Shown here: one piece after another, positions 41,059 through 57,493 of the stretch
Layout of the letters: every line of letters starts with the position of its first letter
Position numbering within the stretch: the first letter of the stretch is position 1
Source: Theristus sp. LFF4_11
Lineage: Eukaryota; Nematoda; Chromadorea; Monhysterida; Xyalidae
Assembly: GCA_030248135.1 (NCBI GenBank)
Contig: JASANC010001673.1
Span: forward strand, 1-64,000
Reading direction: 5' to 3'
Length of the DNA stretch: 64,000 bases
The notes under the pieces: model-generated
Databases searched by the model: none
The model's input: the letters and a program-made list of their open reading frames with translations, nothing else
Told to the model about the DNA's origin: nothing
Program-made: the position numbers and the translations under genes

Positions 41059-44000
41059 ATGGCTGTCAGCAAGAAGCGAAGTATTTTGGTGTCATCGCAA
41101 AAGTACATTGCAGATCTGCATCGATTCTTGAAGGTAAAGTCGGTCTGCTGGGATGGTACATGACACCCAGTGTCAAAATGACAACCAGTTCAAATTGAGT
41201 GGTACCCTGGTCTACGGAGTTGCGGGCTCGGGTGTCTGTGTTCATTGTTTCGCAAAAATCATAAATCAAATCTCACCATAATTGTTGTGCTTAGTTGAAT
41301 TTTACTTAAAAACAGCTCCGCGTTTCATTGCGTTGACACATCGTATTCCATAAATCTGGACACGTTTGAATCTTGAGAAAAAACAATGAACCATGAACCA
41401 AAATAGGAAACCAACATGCACGGTTTCGGCTTCATTGCGGACGCCGCAACGAAATGGGAGACGCTGTTTTGGACGCTGTTGATTCTGGTGATCTTCGGCA
41501 TTTTCACGAACGACATGACGCATCTGATAAGAGAGTATCGAAAAGAGCCGACGTATACGAAAGTGACACTTTTTATTTGAGTTTATAGCTTCATGAGCTT
41601 CCATTCTTGAGTTTTTAATGGAAACCAAATGATCACTAACGTGTGTTTGTCATAACCTGCCGCGCATGCGAACCGTACCGTTAATTACCGTAAGAAAAAC
41701 GATTTTGTGATCAAACACCACACTTGCAGCAAAATAGAAAAAATGTGCGTATTCTTCCCAATCCGATCACGTTCTGTCTTCTTTCGCGAACTCTCTACGC
41801 TGCGAAAAAAGTGACAGGTTCAAACAAAGATACTGTACCATGCCTCGGTGTTCAGCGGGGAGCATGGGCGACTGAGCGACCCGTGGAGCCAATGCCGGTT
41901 TTTTAACGCAATTTTCAGTGTGAAAATCTGGCGATTTACAATTGAAGAAAACAGTAGCTGGCGTTTCACTTGCAACCCGGCGGTGTGTAGTTGCCTTTCG
42001 GCTGTGTTTTTCGTTCTCATTGCCAGGTCCGACTATGTTTGTTTCAGGTTGACATGTTCTTCAACGACTCCTTCCGTCTGCCACCATTGACCGTTTGCTA
42101 CGGACTGTCACAGACTGCGTTTCGACCGGTTGACCGAAAGCTGATAATAACAAACACGGTTGTTGTTCGGAAATTTTCATATTTATTATTATTGCACTGG
42201 AGAACAGCTTCTCTCTGACCAAATTTCTCGCCAATTCTGAGATACCATCACCAAAACAAGTATTAGTAACTGTTCAAACGCTGAACTCCGTGTAAAGTTC
42301 CGATCTGCCATTGAAACACACCGGACGGATACACATTGAACATTTGCGGCACGGCAAGGCACGGTAATTTTAGTGAGGGATAATAAATTGCACACTTGTG
42401 TGAGTAACTTGGTGAGCACCGGTATTCTCAGTTGACAAGTAGATCTGAAAAACGCTGAATAGGTTTAGGTTTAGGTTTAGGTTTAGGTTCAGGTTCAAGC
42501 ACTATGACTCTGACGTTCGTTTCATATCCAGCAACGTTTTCATTGCATTATATCGTGATTTTGCGCAACCCTGAAAACAACATTGTTGAAAAGATGACAT
42601 TCAGACTCAGCTGTTTGACGCTGAGCACATGGATGCGCCATGGACGAACGAGCAGTTCTATGGCGCGTTGGTGTATCTGCGCGAGTTCTTCGACGTGGAG
42701 AACGTGCATGGGAACAACCACATCGACTACGAGCACTGGCACGCGATCGATGCAAAGGTGCTGGCGGCTGTCGAGCGAACTCTGCTGAGGTTTGCGAGTA
42801 CAGCAATTGACCAACATGGACAAAATCATCTTGTGAAATCAATCAGCGTTTTGTTAAATTTAATCGTTTGAATACCACTGAGACACACAAACGTCAACAC
42901 TTTTTCAACCGTCCGTTTGTTTCACAGATTGCCTACCGCGGTTCTGGTTTCGTTGTTTCGGATATCGCTGACCAAGCCGATCTTTTGCATCATAAAAATA
43001 TTCTGGTGAAATCTTCCGGACAAAAAAAACTTGAATGTCTCTCAGCGAGTTCAACTCTACTGGTGGTTTTTAGTTCAAATCTTACCGTTGATTGGCTGCT
43101 GGCCCGGCTTCAGAAGAACTTGAGTGACAAACTGCAGCTGCGCGTCCGCGTTATCAGTCATCGTGCGGTGACCGACAGTCACATTGACAGGAAACGAGCT
43201 GCTACTGGTAAATATGCGGTTTCGGTTTGATTCGCAAAACATGCGTGATCAGTACCTAAGCCTGAACGGCTTAGGCTTAGGCTTAGACTTAGGCTCAGGC
43301 TTTAGGCTTAGGCTTATGCTTAGGCTTAGACTTAGGCTCAGGCTTAGGCTTGCATTCGATCTGGTGGTTAAGCCCCGTTCATTCATACTGATTCTGACGT
43401 ATACTGATGTACGTCGACGTACGTCCGAGGCACGTCTCCATGAACGGTTGTACATACCGTAAAGTCTTGCATATAAGGTTTCTCCTACTTGTAAGACCCC
43501 CACCCAAAAGTGGGCGGAGTGTCACACGGCGGGAAACCAAAAAATTCAAAATTTTGACTTGGTCGAAATCCTATCCCGTTTATAGCAGCCGAACTTTCTT
43601 ATCTTCGCTTTATAAGACCTCCTCCCACATATAAGGTTGTCACACAAAATTCCACTTTTTTCAGTAATTTTTGATTTTCAAATTTATAAGGAGACCTTAT
43701 ATGCAAGACTTTACGGTATTTTAAAACCGTGTAAAACAAGAGACCTGACGTGACGTGCCGTATACGCACACGTTAATATGAAGGAGCCTTTACCTGTTTA
43801 GTGGCACCGCATTTTTAGTTTTTATGTTCCACAGCGCCGCTCGGGCATATATCCATTCACACTGAATTAAAATGTCCGAGACGTGGAATGTCGTGTCCCC
43901 GTTGTCCCGTCCGCCGTCGTTCGTCAGAGACGCGATTTCCGGTGGACAGGACAAGACACCGGACACCACTTCGGATATTTTTATTTAGCGTGTGCTAACC

Positions 44001-46542
44001 ACGGTTGTTGTTTTTGTTTGAGTGGCTATGTCAATGTTGTTTTTTCATACGACCGCGACGTTGCACAAGTGGAAATCACCTGGATCGATTACACGACTGT
44101 CTGCATGCGATGCAGCCTCATTCGGCCGCTCTCTAATGTTAAGGACACGGTGGGCGATATAATTAGAAAATTTCACACGGATTTATTGTCTATAACTTGG
44201 GTTTACGAAGGATGTACATGTAATTTACCGTAACCTATCGGGACACAACTTTTCCTGATAATCAGGAAAGATTCAGATCCCATCCTGCCGCGACCGACTT
44301 TATCTCCGTGAATTTTGCAACGAATTCTCTCTGACGATTCACAAAGTTGACTTAAGATCGTGCCGAGACTCAAGGCTGTTTTAGATACGATATCACTCTC
44401 GTTTCGCATTACTGCTGAATTATAAAAAAACATCAGGTGGAACTGAGTTACTCTGTGATCCACCTGCGGCCCGTTCGTCCGATGATGTTTCAGCCGCAGT
44501 TGGCCGCCGCAATGGACAGCGGGAGACAGGTGCGTTTTTTTTCAATTCTACAAAATTGAAAAGAAATTGGGCTGTGCAGCCCGGGCCTTGTCGTACTGAC
44601 GAGCCTGGGCGCCCGCGGTATACGCTCACCAGGCGAAACCGCAAGAAACTTGCAAGTTGTAATAGAGAAAAAAAGACATTGTGGTGGGACACCCCTCGAA
44701 TTTTTGTGTTTTTTTCTCTGTAAATTAAAAAAAATCAGATCAATGAGGCCGACGACTCGCTGCTCGGCATCGTTGGAATGAACGAAGTGCTCGAAGTTTC
44801 CGTCGATTTCACCGGCAAATACCACGCTCTCTCCGAGCACGGCGGCCGCAAAAAGCATGTGGAACGTGATTGTGTTTGAACTTGAGTTTTTAAAGTTGAT
44901 TAATGACACGTGCTGATTGGATACGGAAAAGGCCCATATTTCATAAGGTACCCAGTGCCCGTTAGTAGATCACGAAATAGTATTTTTCCACAACACTTTC
45001 ATGAGCTAACCAACCAGTGGTAGGTCACGAAATTTCGTGAGTGTGATGTTTTTTTAAAGTCCTGGCCTGAAAACAGTGCAGTCGGTATACAAACAAACGC
45101 ACAGGCATGTGCACGCAGCGCGTGCGTATGTTTGTGACTGTTGTGCAACATCACCGTGTTGTCATGAGCAAAGTGCACTGTTTTAAGACAATGGGACGTT
45201 ACATCCATGCTGATTGGGTTCAATTTAGCGCAATTTAGCGGCGACACGGAAAAATGAAGCAAGTGAAAAAACAGCGCACACCTCGATTCGCAGATGTTCC
45301 GATTCGGAGACTCGCGCCGAGTGTCGTGGGCGTTGTCGTGATTGGTTGATTCAAATGTTGTGCCGCTGCACGAGCGTCTCCTGGCGGCCGTTGATTGAAA
45401 CTGATGAACAGACGGTGTCAGAACGTCAAATAAACATCAGTGAACTGAATCGAACGTTTCCATCCACTCCTGCAAGTTTCCACGAAGTGCACGATGATGG
45501 ATTGGAGGCTGCAAACAACACAGCCGATAATGAGACGTTATCAGGCAAGTGCAAACATCTGGAAGTTTTTTGCTCCAAAAACTATCACCAACACACAGGC
45601 GCATATAATATGGCATGTTTTTCTCACTGTAATTCCATGCTCTGCATTCTGCGAAACAACTGACAGATTTCAATACACATATTTTACGCTGCCACAAACT
45701 TGCGTATTTGTGTGTGTACGTGTGTTTGTGACCACACTGCAAAAGTTTGTGCGGTCTTCGATGAACAAAAAAAATCTCTAGAACCTGAAGAATTACTCCG
45801 ATTATTCCCATATGTTACAATTTACAAACAGAGTTGTTGGTTGCCCAGGCTCACCTTTGTCGCCATCGTCAACATGCACCTTGGCCGAGTATCAGCGGTG
45901 CTTGAAATACGTCGGTGACGACGACTGGTACTGTAGCGAGCGCTGTCTACCGCAATGCGTGAAATGGACAATGCAGGTGTCGGTTTACCGTAAACAACGG
46001 ACTTGACAAAGCTCTTTTTGAAGTAAAATCCGCATCAGAATTTTTATAAAACCCCTCGTCTTCTGGACATGTGGCAAGGGTATGGTTTCCACGGGATGGT
46101 GAGCCGTCCGCTCCTCGAAACCCGCCGGAGTTTGGTTCGTTCGGCGTTTCCAGAATCGGCGGCTGGGGAGGAGGGGTGGGGCTTCACATAAAAATTAAAA
46201 CAAAAAAAACAACACCACCAAACCGACTGCTCCCCGCAGACGCGCGCGGTCACTCGCGCCCCTGCCGACTGGCCGCCGCTGACCGCCATCCTGCGCCTCT
46301 CGCTCGCCTCGTTCGTCTATCCGCAGTTCGCCGAGTTTCTCGTGTTCTCTTGGCCGACGTTCCTCGGCACGCTCGGCGGCACGATGGGCATCTGGTTCGG
46401 CGCCAGCATTACCAGCGTCATCCATCTGGTGATATTCCTGTTGCGCTATTCGCTCGCGAAACTCGCGCAGGTGTTTGACGAGAACGACTGTTGCAGCAAG
46501 AGACGACGACGACAGGTGCGGCCGGAGGTCGAGGCGGAGTGA
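41059..46542 (+). CDS. DEG/ENaC family amiloride-type cation channel subunit (exon set partly uncertain)
   Basis: Firm exons: 41059-41133; 41407-41562 (ETNMHGFGFIAD, then transmembrane helix 1 TLFWTLLILVIFGIF and IREYRKEPTYTK); 42048 to about 42128 (FFNDSFRLPPLTVCYG, the family's post-TM1 motif); about 45832-45976 (Cys-rich end of the finger/palm: CPGSPLSPSSTC, YCSERCLPQC); 46240-46542 (transmembrane helix 2 with pore motif TFLGTLGGTMGIWFGAS, where GAS is the selectivity filter, then a basic cytoplasmic tail CCSKRRRR). Likely exons: 42605-42789 (or ending earlier), 42928-43005, 44429-44521 and 44740-44864 (LLGIVGMNEVLEVSVDFTGK, like the GLxxxLxVxxxxY block). A further Cys-rich part near 45356-45543 may end at a consensus GC donor (CAG/GCAAGT). 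Members conduct Na+ and serve touch, acid or peptide sensing. Which subfamily this is cannot be told. A telomere-like repeat lies in one intron. Confidence 0.85.
43258..43350. repeat. Interstitial TTAGGC telomere-like repeat
   Basis: About 15 contiguous hexamers, mostly TTAGGC, with variants TTAGAC, TCAGGC and TTATGC (for example GGCTTAGGCTTAGGCTTAGA). TTAGGC is the telomere repeat of nematodes. A related TTTAGG run lies at 42464-42490. Both are in introns of the DEG/ENaC gene. Confidence 0.9.
43455..43718. mobile_element. 264-bp MITE with TACCGTAAAGTCTTGCATAT ends
   Basis: The left TACCGTAAAGTCTTGCATAT and right ATATGCAAGACTTTACGGTA are perfect inverted repeats that extend to AAGGTNTCTCC. 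A second internal pair (TATAAGACC, TATAAGGTTG) lies inside. TA target flanks. The termini share TACCGTA with the G-run MITE family. It is in a DEG/ENaC intron. Confidence 0.9.
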
Positions 46543-46718
46543 AGACGGGATTGGATGGAGAAAATGTGTCACTGGGCTACAAGTCTGGCTACTAAAAGGG
46601 TACCCGAATTGATTACAAGTGGATTCTGTCATGCGCAGGTCGCCACCACGGTCAAATTGTAGTTGCGCTGTCTGTCAGTGTTTTTTTAACCCGTGCTCAC
46701 TTGAGCAAAAGGTGTTCA
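46543..46718. other. 3' flank of the DEG/ENaC gene
   Basis: Short stretch between the channel stop and a small ORF. No AATAAA is seen in it and no feature is recognised. Confidence 0.4.
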
Positions 46719-47006
46719 ATGTTTGCTCTAAATTTTTTGTATGCCGTGTTCTTTTCTGCATTTATCTTGGCTATGAGTTTCGACAATAATTCAGGTTGGG
46801 TGCAACTTGCGCGTCTGTTGATTTTTTTTATATTTCGACAAGAAAACAATTCTGTTCCAATTTCATATGAATATGAAGCAGAGCGTCTAAACGCAGTCAG
46901 TGAAGCAAAAACAGAAGTAGCAGGACAGGATCATCAAAAAGAAAGAAATTTTTACGGTGTGATGCTAAAAGAGTCACAAAATCACGACGACGATGCCCGC
47001 CTCTAG
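46719..47006 (+). CDS. Possible small secreted or membrane protein (95 residues)
   Basis: The ORF from the ATG at 46719 begins [20 protein letters not shown], a good signal-peptide-like or membrane segment, and continues with a polar, Glu/Asn/Lys-rich part ([20 protein letters not shown]). It ends in TAG at 47004-47006, which overlaps the stop codon of the MSP gene on the other strand. I recognise no family. It may instead be the 3' UTR of a neighbour or contain a 45-bp intron after AATTCAG. Support is only the hydrophobic N-terminus and length. Confidence 0.3.
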   Translation: MFALNFLYAVFFSAFILAMSFDNNSGWVQLARLLIFFIFRQENNSVPISYEYEAERLNAVSEAKTEVAGQDHQKERNFYGVMLKESQNHDDDARL

Positions 47007-47380
47007 AAGTTATACTCAATGGGCAGGTTCTTGCGGCGCACCATACCGTCACCCTGGAACCACTCGCGACGGAACTGCTTCGCGGCACCTTCGGGCGAGT
47101 TCGTCCACTCGAACGAGATGCGGTCGTTGTTCGTGTCCGCGCCCGGATCGATCGGCTCGCATTTCACCGTCAGCATGCAGCTCTCCTTCGCGTCGAGACA
47201 GCCGCACGGCGGCTCAACCGACAGACGAGCCATGTTGGTTGTCTTGATCGCCCAGCCGATGCGGTGCGCGCCGTTGTTGGTCAGGCGGAGGTTGTACACA
47301 TTCTTCTCAGAGAACGGCGCATTGTAGACGACGCGCTTGTCCGGCTCCGTGATGATATCACCAGGCATGGAAGCAGACAT
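47003..47380 (-). CDS. msp: Major sperm protein (MSP)
   Basis: A single exon encodes 125 residues, starting [20 protein letters not shown]. The C-terminal signature [20 protein letters not shown] is followed by [20 protein letters not shown], essentially that of nematode MSPs (127 residues in C. elegans). MSP forms the filament network that drives amoeboid movement of nematode sperm and is also a signal to oocytes. Residues in the first half (SARRIGY-like [20 protein letters not shown], then [11 protein letters not shown]) also fit the immunoglobulin-like fold. A longer in-frame start exists at 47506, but the family's N-terminus supports the ATG at 47380. Its presence is the strongest evidence that the genome is a nematode's. 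A diverged inverted copy begins 393 bp away. Confidence 0.97.
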   Translation of the reverse strand: MSASMPGDIITEPDKRVVYNAPFSEKNVYNLRLTNNGAHRIGWAIKTTNMARLSVEPPCGCLDAKESCMLTVKCEPIDPGADTNNDRISFEWTNSPEGAAKQFRREWFQGDGMVRRKNLPIEYNF

Positions 47381-47773
47381 GATGAGTGACGTTGATTTTG
47401 TAGGTTGAGGAGTGGAAGAAAGTGGAGAGATGGGTTCAGCGAGGAACAAACAAGAATGGAGGTTCTGGTTGGATGTCGGCCAATTATATAGCGTTTCGAG
47501 CACCAATTAAAGTATCCAAGTCGGCAATTGCGATTATGTTTTGGTTTGTGTCGTAATTAGCGAATTGATTGTCGTCGCATTTGAGTTTTTTTAATTGGCT
47601 GCGTTTTGCAAACTGACTCAACAAACTTTGGCAATTGCGAAAAAAATAGCTGCTTAAACGCTTTTAACCACGAAATTTAAAAAAAACCGCATTATCGACT
47701 ATTCACCGTTAAACACCACCGAAAGTTCCACATCCACCCGCAAAGTCAGCTAGTCATCTCATGTTCTGCTGCT
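47381..47773. promoter_or_regulatory. Head-to-head interval between MSP and its inverted copy
   Basis: AATTATATAG at 47482-47491, read on the minus strand as CTATATAATT, lies about 105 bp before the MSP start codon and is a possible TATA element. No other site is recognised. Confidence 0.4.
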
Positions 47774-48033
47774 ATGCCTGGTGATATCATCACGGAGCCG
47801 GACAAGTGCGTCGTCTACAATGCGCCGTTTTCCGACGCGAATGCGTAAAAAACCTCTGCCTGACCAACAACGGCGCGCACCGCAGCGGCTGGCCGATCAA
47901 GACCACCAACATGGCTCGTCTGTCGGTTGAGCCGCCGTGCGGCTGTCTCGACGCGAAGGAGAGCTGCATGCTGACGATCAAATGCGAGCCGATCGAGCCG
48001 GCGAAAAGCTACGCGCAGACGTTCCACATTTGA
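47774..48033 (+). pseudogene. Truncated, frameshifted MSP copy (inverted duplicate)
   Basis: The ATG at 47774 reads [20 protein letters not shown] and then DANA and a stop, because bases have been lost where the intact gene has EKNVYNL. The frame then resumes one register over with [40 protein letters not shown] and ends after EPIEPAK in unrelated codons. The last third, with the [10 protein letters not shown] motif, is missing. Nucleotide identity with the MSP gene is high and the direction is opposite. Confidence 0.92.
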
Positions 48034-49027
48034 CCGTGCTGTCAGTCAAAGCGAAAACGAGGCAGCACACGACACGACTCCACGCCTAGTTTTCTTCGCA
48101 AACCAATCATTTGTAAATCGAATCAACACGCTCGAAACACTCAAGCTTCGGAATCGCACATGTTCGGGGTTCTTCACAGACACCAGCCGAGTGTCGTGTG
48201 AGGCTTAAGGTATTTAGTGACCGCGTAGCTATGTTTTAACACAGCTACGCGTCACCAAATACTGCTTCATAAATGTCGCTTTAGGTTACTGCGGTTGTTA
48301 AATTTGAAAATTTTAATGTTTTATTCAACAGCATTTATGAAGAAAGATCACAAAGGTTAAAAAATTCGCCAAAACTACCTTCCGAAAAAAAGTTTCTTGA
48401 ATAAAATCGGAATGTATGATGAAACGCCCAGACAAGATGTAACGTGACCAAAAAGACCAGATGAGAGAATCACAAAAAAATCCAAAATAAGACAAGAATT
48501 GAGAAACACACCCAAACAACTTTCTTTGATATTCATCCCCAAAAATAATTTGTGGCAATGAAAAGAAATTACAGTAAAAGGTCTGAGATGAGACAACTAA
48601 ATGACAAAAAACCATCGCAAGACAACCGGAAATAAAGCAAAACAGTAAAATCAACAGAATAAGGTTTTCTCAGATACAGGACCAGAAATTGCACAAAAAT
48701 GCGCTGAAGTATGTTTGAACTTTTCAAAAACTTGCACGGAGCTCCATCTGAGTACACTGAGTGTAAACTCATCTTGATCTTGTCTAAAGTCCTGGTGAAA
48801 AGACATCACACTCAGTTGTACCAACAAAGCACAAAACTAGGACTTGTGCGATACAAAACGAGATACAATATTACCAGACAGAAAAACGGATGCCTGGAAT
48901 AAAGTCAAGAACAACGAACGGTCAAATCAAATACCAGCACATTGACTGATTTTCATATGCAGTCAATCAATGTTCGTTCCACTGAGATTTAAGATCTTTC
49001 TCAACTGCAGACAAACCGCAATGGCGC
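48034..49027. other. Intergenic region between the MSP copy and GMD
   Basis: It contains a hairpin MITE (48204-48284) and otherwise A/T-rich sequence without a supported gene. GMD 3' UTR is expected in the last part. Confidence 0.5.
48204..48284. mobile_element. Hairpin MITE (GTGACCGCGTAGCTATG core)
   Basis: TTAGTGACCGCGTAGCTATG and ACACAGCTACGCGTCACCAA are inverted. The right end ACTGCTTCATAAATGTCGCT matches the family at 25139-25230; the left end has lost the GCATTCATGAA part. Confidence 0.75.
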
Positions 49028-53562
<4,535 letters not shown>

Positions 53563-55499
53563 TTCGGCCGCACAATTTGAAGCTGCAGAAAAAAAAACAA
53601 TTCTGAACTTTCTTTTGAAATGGTTCTTTTTAGTTATTCTATTATTTCACAAAATACTGTCAGCCAACGGCATGTCACAAGAAACAACTGCGGGCCATTG
53701 CGTCTCGATACGATCACACTGCCAAGTGAGATTTCCTCATTCATCAAAGAAACATAAATAATACAGTGCGATTGTTTAAACCTATCACCTTTTTTTCGCA
53801 GAACACAGAGCACGCGGACGAATAAAGAACCGATCGGATCGAATTTGCCAGCAAACATATGCAACCGCAACCGGAAATGCCGGTGTTTGATTTTCACCAA
53901 AACCCGCCACGTTCGTTCTTCTTACTGTAATTCAAAGCTTCGCATGCTCTGTGTTCTACGAAAAAAGGGACAGGTTTCAACGAACACACTCTACCTGATC
54001 CAGCTGTCACTGAGTTCTGATCACCATTCACTGGAGCACGCGGACTGTCGCACGCGTTGTACAGGGCCGTTTCAAACTCGGCACAGCACCGCTGTATCTC
54101 GCCACCTGCCATGGTGTTTTGTTGTTGTAGGGCAACGAGGAAATATGTTTAGTTCGTTTTTCAGTTGCACAGGAAACCTCTGTAGTCGGCAATTTTATTC
54201 ACCAAAATCGTACGTAGTTGGCAATTTTGTTTCATTTTCAAAAGAAGTTCACATTCTGCACAGGCAACAGCCAATGTGCTATTTATAATTTATGACACAG
54301 TCAACGCGTGTGGTTGTTGCCGACTTGTGGTACTTTACTATTTGGAGTTTTTTTACGTTTTATGATTGTGTGTTTGGTCTGCTAGTAGTAGCTGTTCAGC
54401 AGAAATAGTGGACCATCCAACAGCAACAATAATACGAACGAACAATATCACTGTGAAATTATTCTGTCTATGTCATCACCACGGAGATAAGCAACAACTG
54501 TGTTCCATACAAGTATTATATAAACAGAACTGTGTTCTGCAGTTTCTACGTTATATTATGTTGTGATTTCATGAATGGAGATGAAGTTTTCACCGTTACA
54601 AACAAACAACGTAGTCAGTTTAGTAGGCACTAGCTCAGCACACCAATACTTCCACGCTGTGCAACGTCTTCACAGTCTTCAAACAACGGCAAAATCGTCG
54701 ACACCGCCTCTTTACTGCTATTATTTTAGTATAACAGATAAAAACTCTTTTCTGCGTGTTTTAGGTCTCTAAAAACGAATCGATATGAATTTCAATGCAT
54801 AACCATACAAAATTTTGTTGTAAAAACACTTACAATGTAAAATGCTTGTTTGTTCAACTGTTCAACAAAGAAACACACGAACAAAAACAACTGCGCTACG
54901 CAGTGAAAGACCGCTAAAATAGTCGCTTACCGATATCTGATTGCCGATTGTTTTTTTTTGTCACCCACGTTGGTGGACAGACGGACGGACCCCGAATTTT
55001 TTTTTAAATTGAATCAAACGGCTTCTGGATAAGAAATGGATCGGTAAAAAAACACCACACACAAAATCTTCCAGGTTCATATACGACCAATAAGCGCGCT
55101 ACTAATTTAAGGCAGCCAATGAGCAAGTTGCGCGAAAAATCTGTCAACACTTTGTGTGGTACGAACAGTCGCTGTTTCGTTTTTATCGTTGTAAAATAAT
55201 CAATTTTTACGCCGAACAAACAAAACATTCCAAAAAGTATGCGCAAAATGCAGCCCGATTTGATGGCGTTGTGTTTTGAATGTCATCCAACTGAGCCAAC
55301 TAAATTTTGAAGCTTTATTTCACGTCACAACTCGACTGGTTTCATTTCACGTGAACATTAGTTGAAAGAAATTCAGAAACAACGTTCGCAAAACAACGCA
55401 CAATTCAGAAACAAGAGCACCAGAAAATGGACAACTTCGGAAAAACGTAAGACACCGGAATACATGTGGCAATGTTACGAGAAAAAAAACATTTTTCTT

Positions 55500-55680
55500 C
55501 AAAGCAAGATTCATCCATCCAGCTGCCGCTGCTCTTGTGTACGTCGACGTGTCTGATATCGACGACGGCCTGGAGAGCTCGGACGAATTTCTGGTGTTGA
55601 CGACATCAGACCGGGCGATTGCTGCACTTTCGTTGATCTGGAAAGAGACGGAAGTCATCTGTCTTCAATTCAAATCTTCA
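55500..55680. other. Possible coding exon, strand unclear
   Basis: On the minus strand, after the acceptor-like TTTCCAG at about 55643, the frame reads INESAAIARSDVVNTRNSSE and LSRPSSISDTSTYTR. On the plus strand it reads YVDVSDIDDGLESSDEFLVL and TTSDRAIAALSLIWKE. Both have protein-like composition. I do not recognise either and cannot choose. Confidence 0.25.
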
Positions 55681-55773
55681 TTAGTAACTTTTTTCCAGCA
55701 CACCCGATATGGTTCCGAGAACCTGAACGTACTGCACTTCGTTTCTTCAACGCATATGGATGGTTATCTCGTG

Positions 55774-56586
55774 TAGAGTTGGTAAAAAACCGGTTTTTTA
55801 TATTGCCAGGAAAAAAAACCGGTTTCTTTTCCGTTTTAAAACCGTTTTAAACCCATAAAAAACCGAATGCTTCCCAGCTTCTAAACTTTCCAGAACTTGG
55901 CATCTTGAACTCAAAACAGGAAATACATCAAAATTAGTAATTTTGAGCACCGTAAAATGCTGTTTTCGTAAAATTTACACCGTAAATCGTAAATGCGTAC
56001 AACCGACCCAATTTGCTATTTTTGCCACCCAATGCTACCCAATTTTTTGTTTCAAATCAAATCAATTTCGCTTTTATTGGTTTCCAGGGCAGCACGTTCA
56101 ATAAATTGAAAACAAAGACTGGGCAGTGACCGTGTAGGTGTGGGGAGCGGGGGGGGGCGGTTGCAAGGAGACTGGATAGGGGGCGAGATTTGCAGAACTG
56201 CAAAGTGAAACCGGTAGCGGATTGCGTTCGAAAAATAACATTTCATCAGTTACCGTTTGCAAATCGACAACATCGTCAGTTAGTCTGCATATGCACTTGG
56301 TTTAGCAGTCACCTTGTCTTCATTGTATTTCACTTGACCCTTGCCACAAAAGTTCTGCAAAATGATGCTTCACCAGTTCAGTTCGACACAGTTCACTGCA
56401 CCGTTTTTTTTTTTCAAAAATATAATTATACATTTTATCAATCAAACGAGGAATTGTGATTTTTGACCACGAAGTTTAAAAATTTTTAGGTAAAAAACCG
56501 GTTCTTTATTTTTTCAAGAAAAAAAACTGAAAAAAAAAAGGTTTTAAAACGGAAAAGAAACCGGTTTTTTTCCTGTGCCAACCCTA
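55774..56586. mobile_element. 813-bp hAT-like MITE with 8-bp target duplication
   Basis: It starts TAGAGTTGGTAAAAAACCGG and ends CCGGTTTTTTTCCTGTGCCA ACCCTA. The flanks ATCTCGTG (55766-55773 and 56587-56594) are a direct 8-bp repeat. Inner inverted arms contain GGTTTCTTTTCCGTTTTAAA and TTTTAAAACGGAAAAGAAAC. A second copy starts at 63382. Isolated pieces of the termini occur near 27165-27215 and 27609. There is no transposase. Confidence 0.9.
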
Positions 56587-56804
56587 ATCTCGTGCAGTGT
56601 CATTGCCCTAACGTTCAGTTTTGATGGTTGAAACAGTTCATATGAAACGAATACCCCCCCCCCCCCCCCCCGTCGTCGTCATGTGGAGTCATAAAGCTGC
56701 AAGCTGCTCCCATCCATGGCACAAATGATCTCAGCCCGATTTCCTGGTGTACCACCCCCACCCGACGTCGTCACACAACACCCTTGAAAAGCTCAATTCA
56801 ATTC

Positions 56805-57140
56805 AAAATCATACCGTCGTTTTGTCAACAAGTTCATTCACGCAGAAAAAAGATGTTCGATCGCAAAAAACACGCACACACCGTTCTGCCCGGGCCGGTG
56901 AGGAGACTTCGTCTGATGAACAAGCGATGATCGATTTTCGGGTGCGTTTCGGCCGTTTTCCGCTTTCAGGCAACAGATTCTTCGGGGAATTTTCAAAAAT
57001 GGCAGAAGAATTCGGTCGTTTCGCAAGCTGCCTCCCGGTCGATTTTGCCAACTGCACGCTGATTGGCTGGCTGATCTGTTCAGGGGTGCACGGTGTTTTC
57101 GGCGAAGTCACGTCGCGCCTTTTGCAGGCGGATGTTTTGG
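56805..57140. other. Possible coding exon or repeat-derived ORF, strand unclear
   Basis: On the minus strand, after CTATTTTCAG, the frame reads SKTSACKRRDVTSPKTPCTP and later ESGKRPKRTRKSIIACSSDE. On the plus strand an ORF reads RVRFGRFPLSGNRFFGEFSK. The segment includes the GCTGATTGGCTGGCTGATCT motif shared by many introns here, which argues that part of it is non-coding. Confidence 0.25.
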
Positions 57141-57493
57141 AATCTGAAAATAGTAAACATTGCGGTTCGAGAACAAACAGTGATAATTCGACTGACAGAG
57201 ACTGATTTTGAGATTTGATGTTTACTTGTTTGTTTAATACGATTTCCTGTGCAGTATCTAAAAAGACGATCTAAATTCTGAAAACTCGCCTTGTAACCAC
57301 AAGTAGGATTTCTGAAACATTATCAGTGTCTTTTCCAGTTCGTGATTCAGTTTCCACGGCAAGCAAGCACAAAAAATCCCACGATATCCCGGTATCCCGG
57401 GCTTTCAAAAAGCGGAATACTAATTCACTGGTTGGCTGCATAAATAATGATCCAAAAAATCACATAGACACGAGAAGCAAAAAATCCGCCATT

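Larger units (their letters stand above)
53563..57493. other. Intergenic region between GMD and the P/Q-rich protein gene
   Basis: It holds two copies of a dispersed repeat (53785-53805 reversed, 53943-53985: TGCTCTGTGTTCTACGAAAA), a hAT-like element (55774-56586), a poly-C tract of about 18 (56653-56672) and two possible coding exons listed separately. Nothing is recognised in 54000-55340. Confidence 0.45.
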
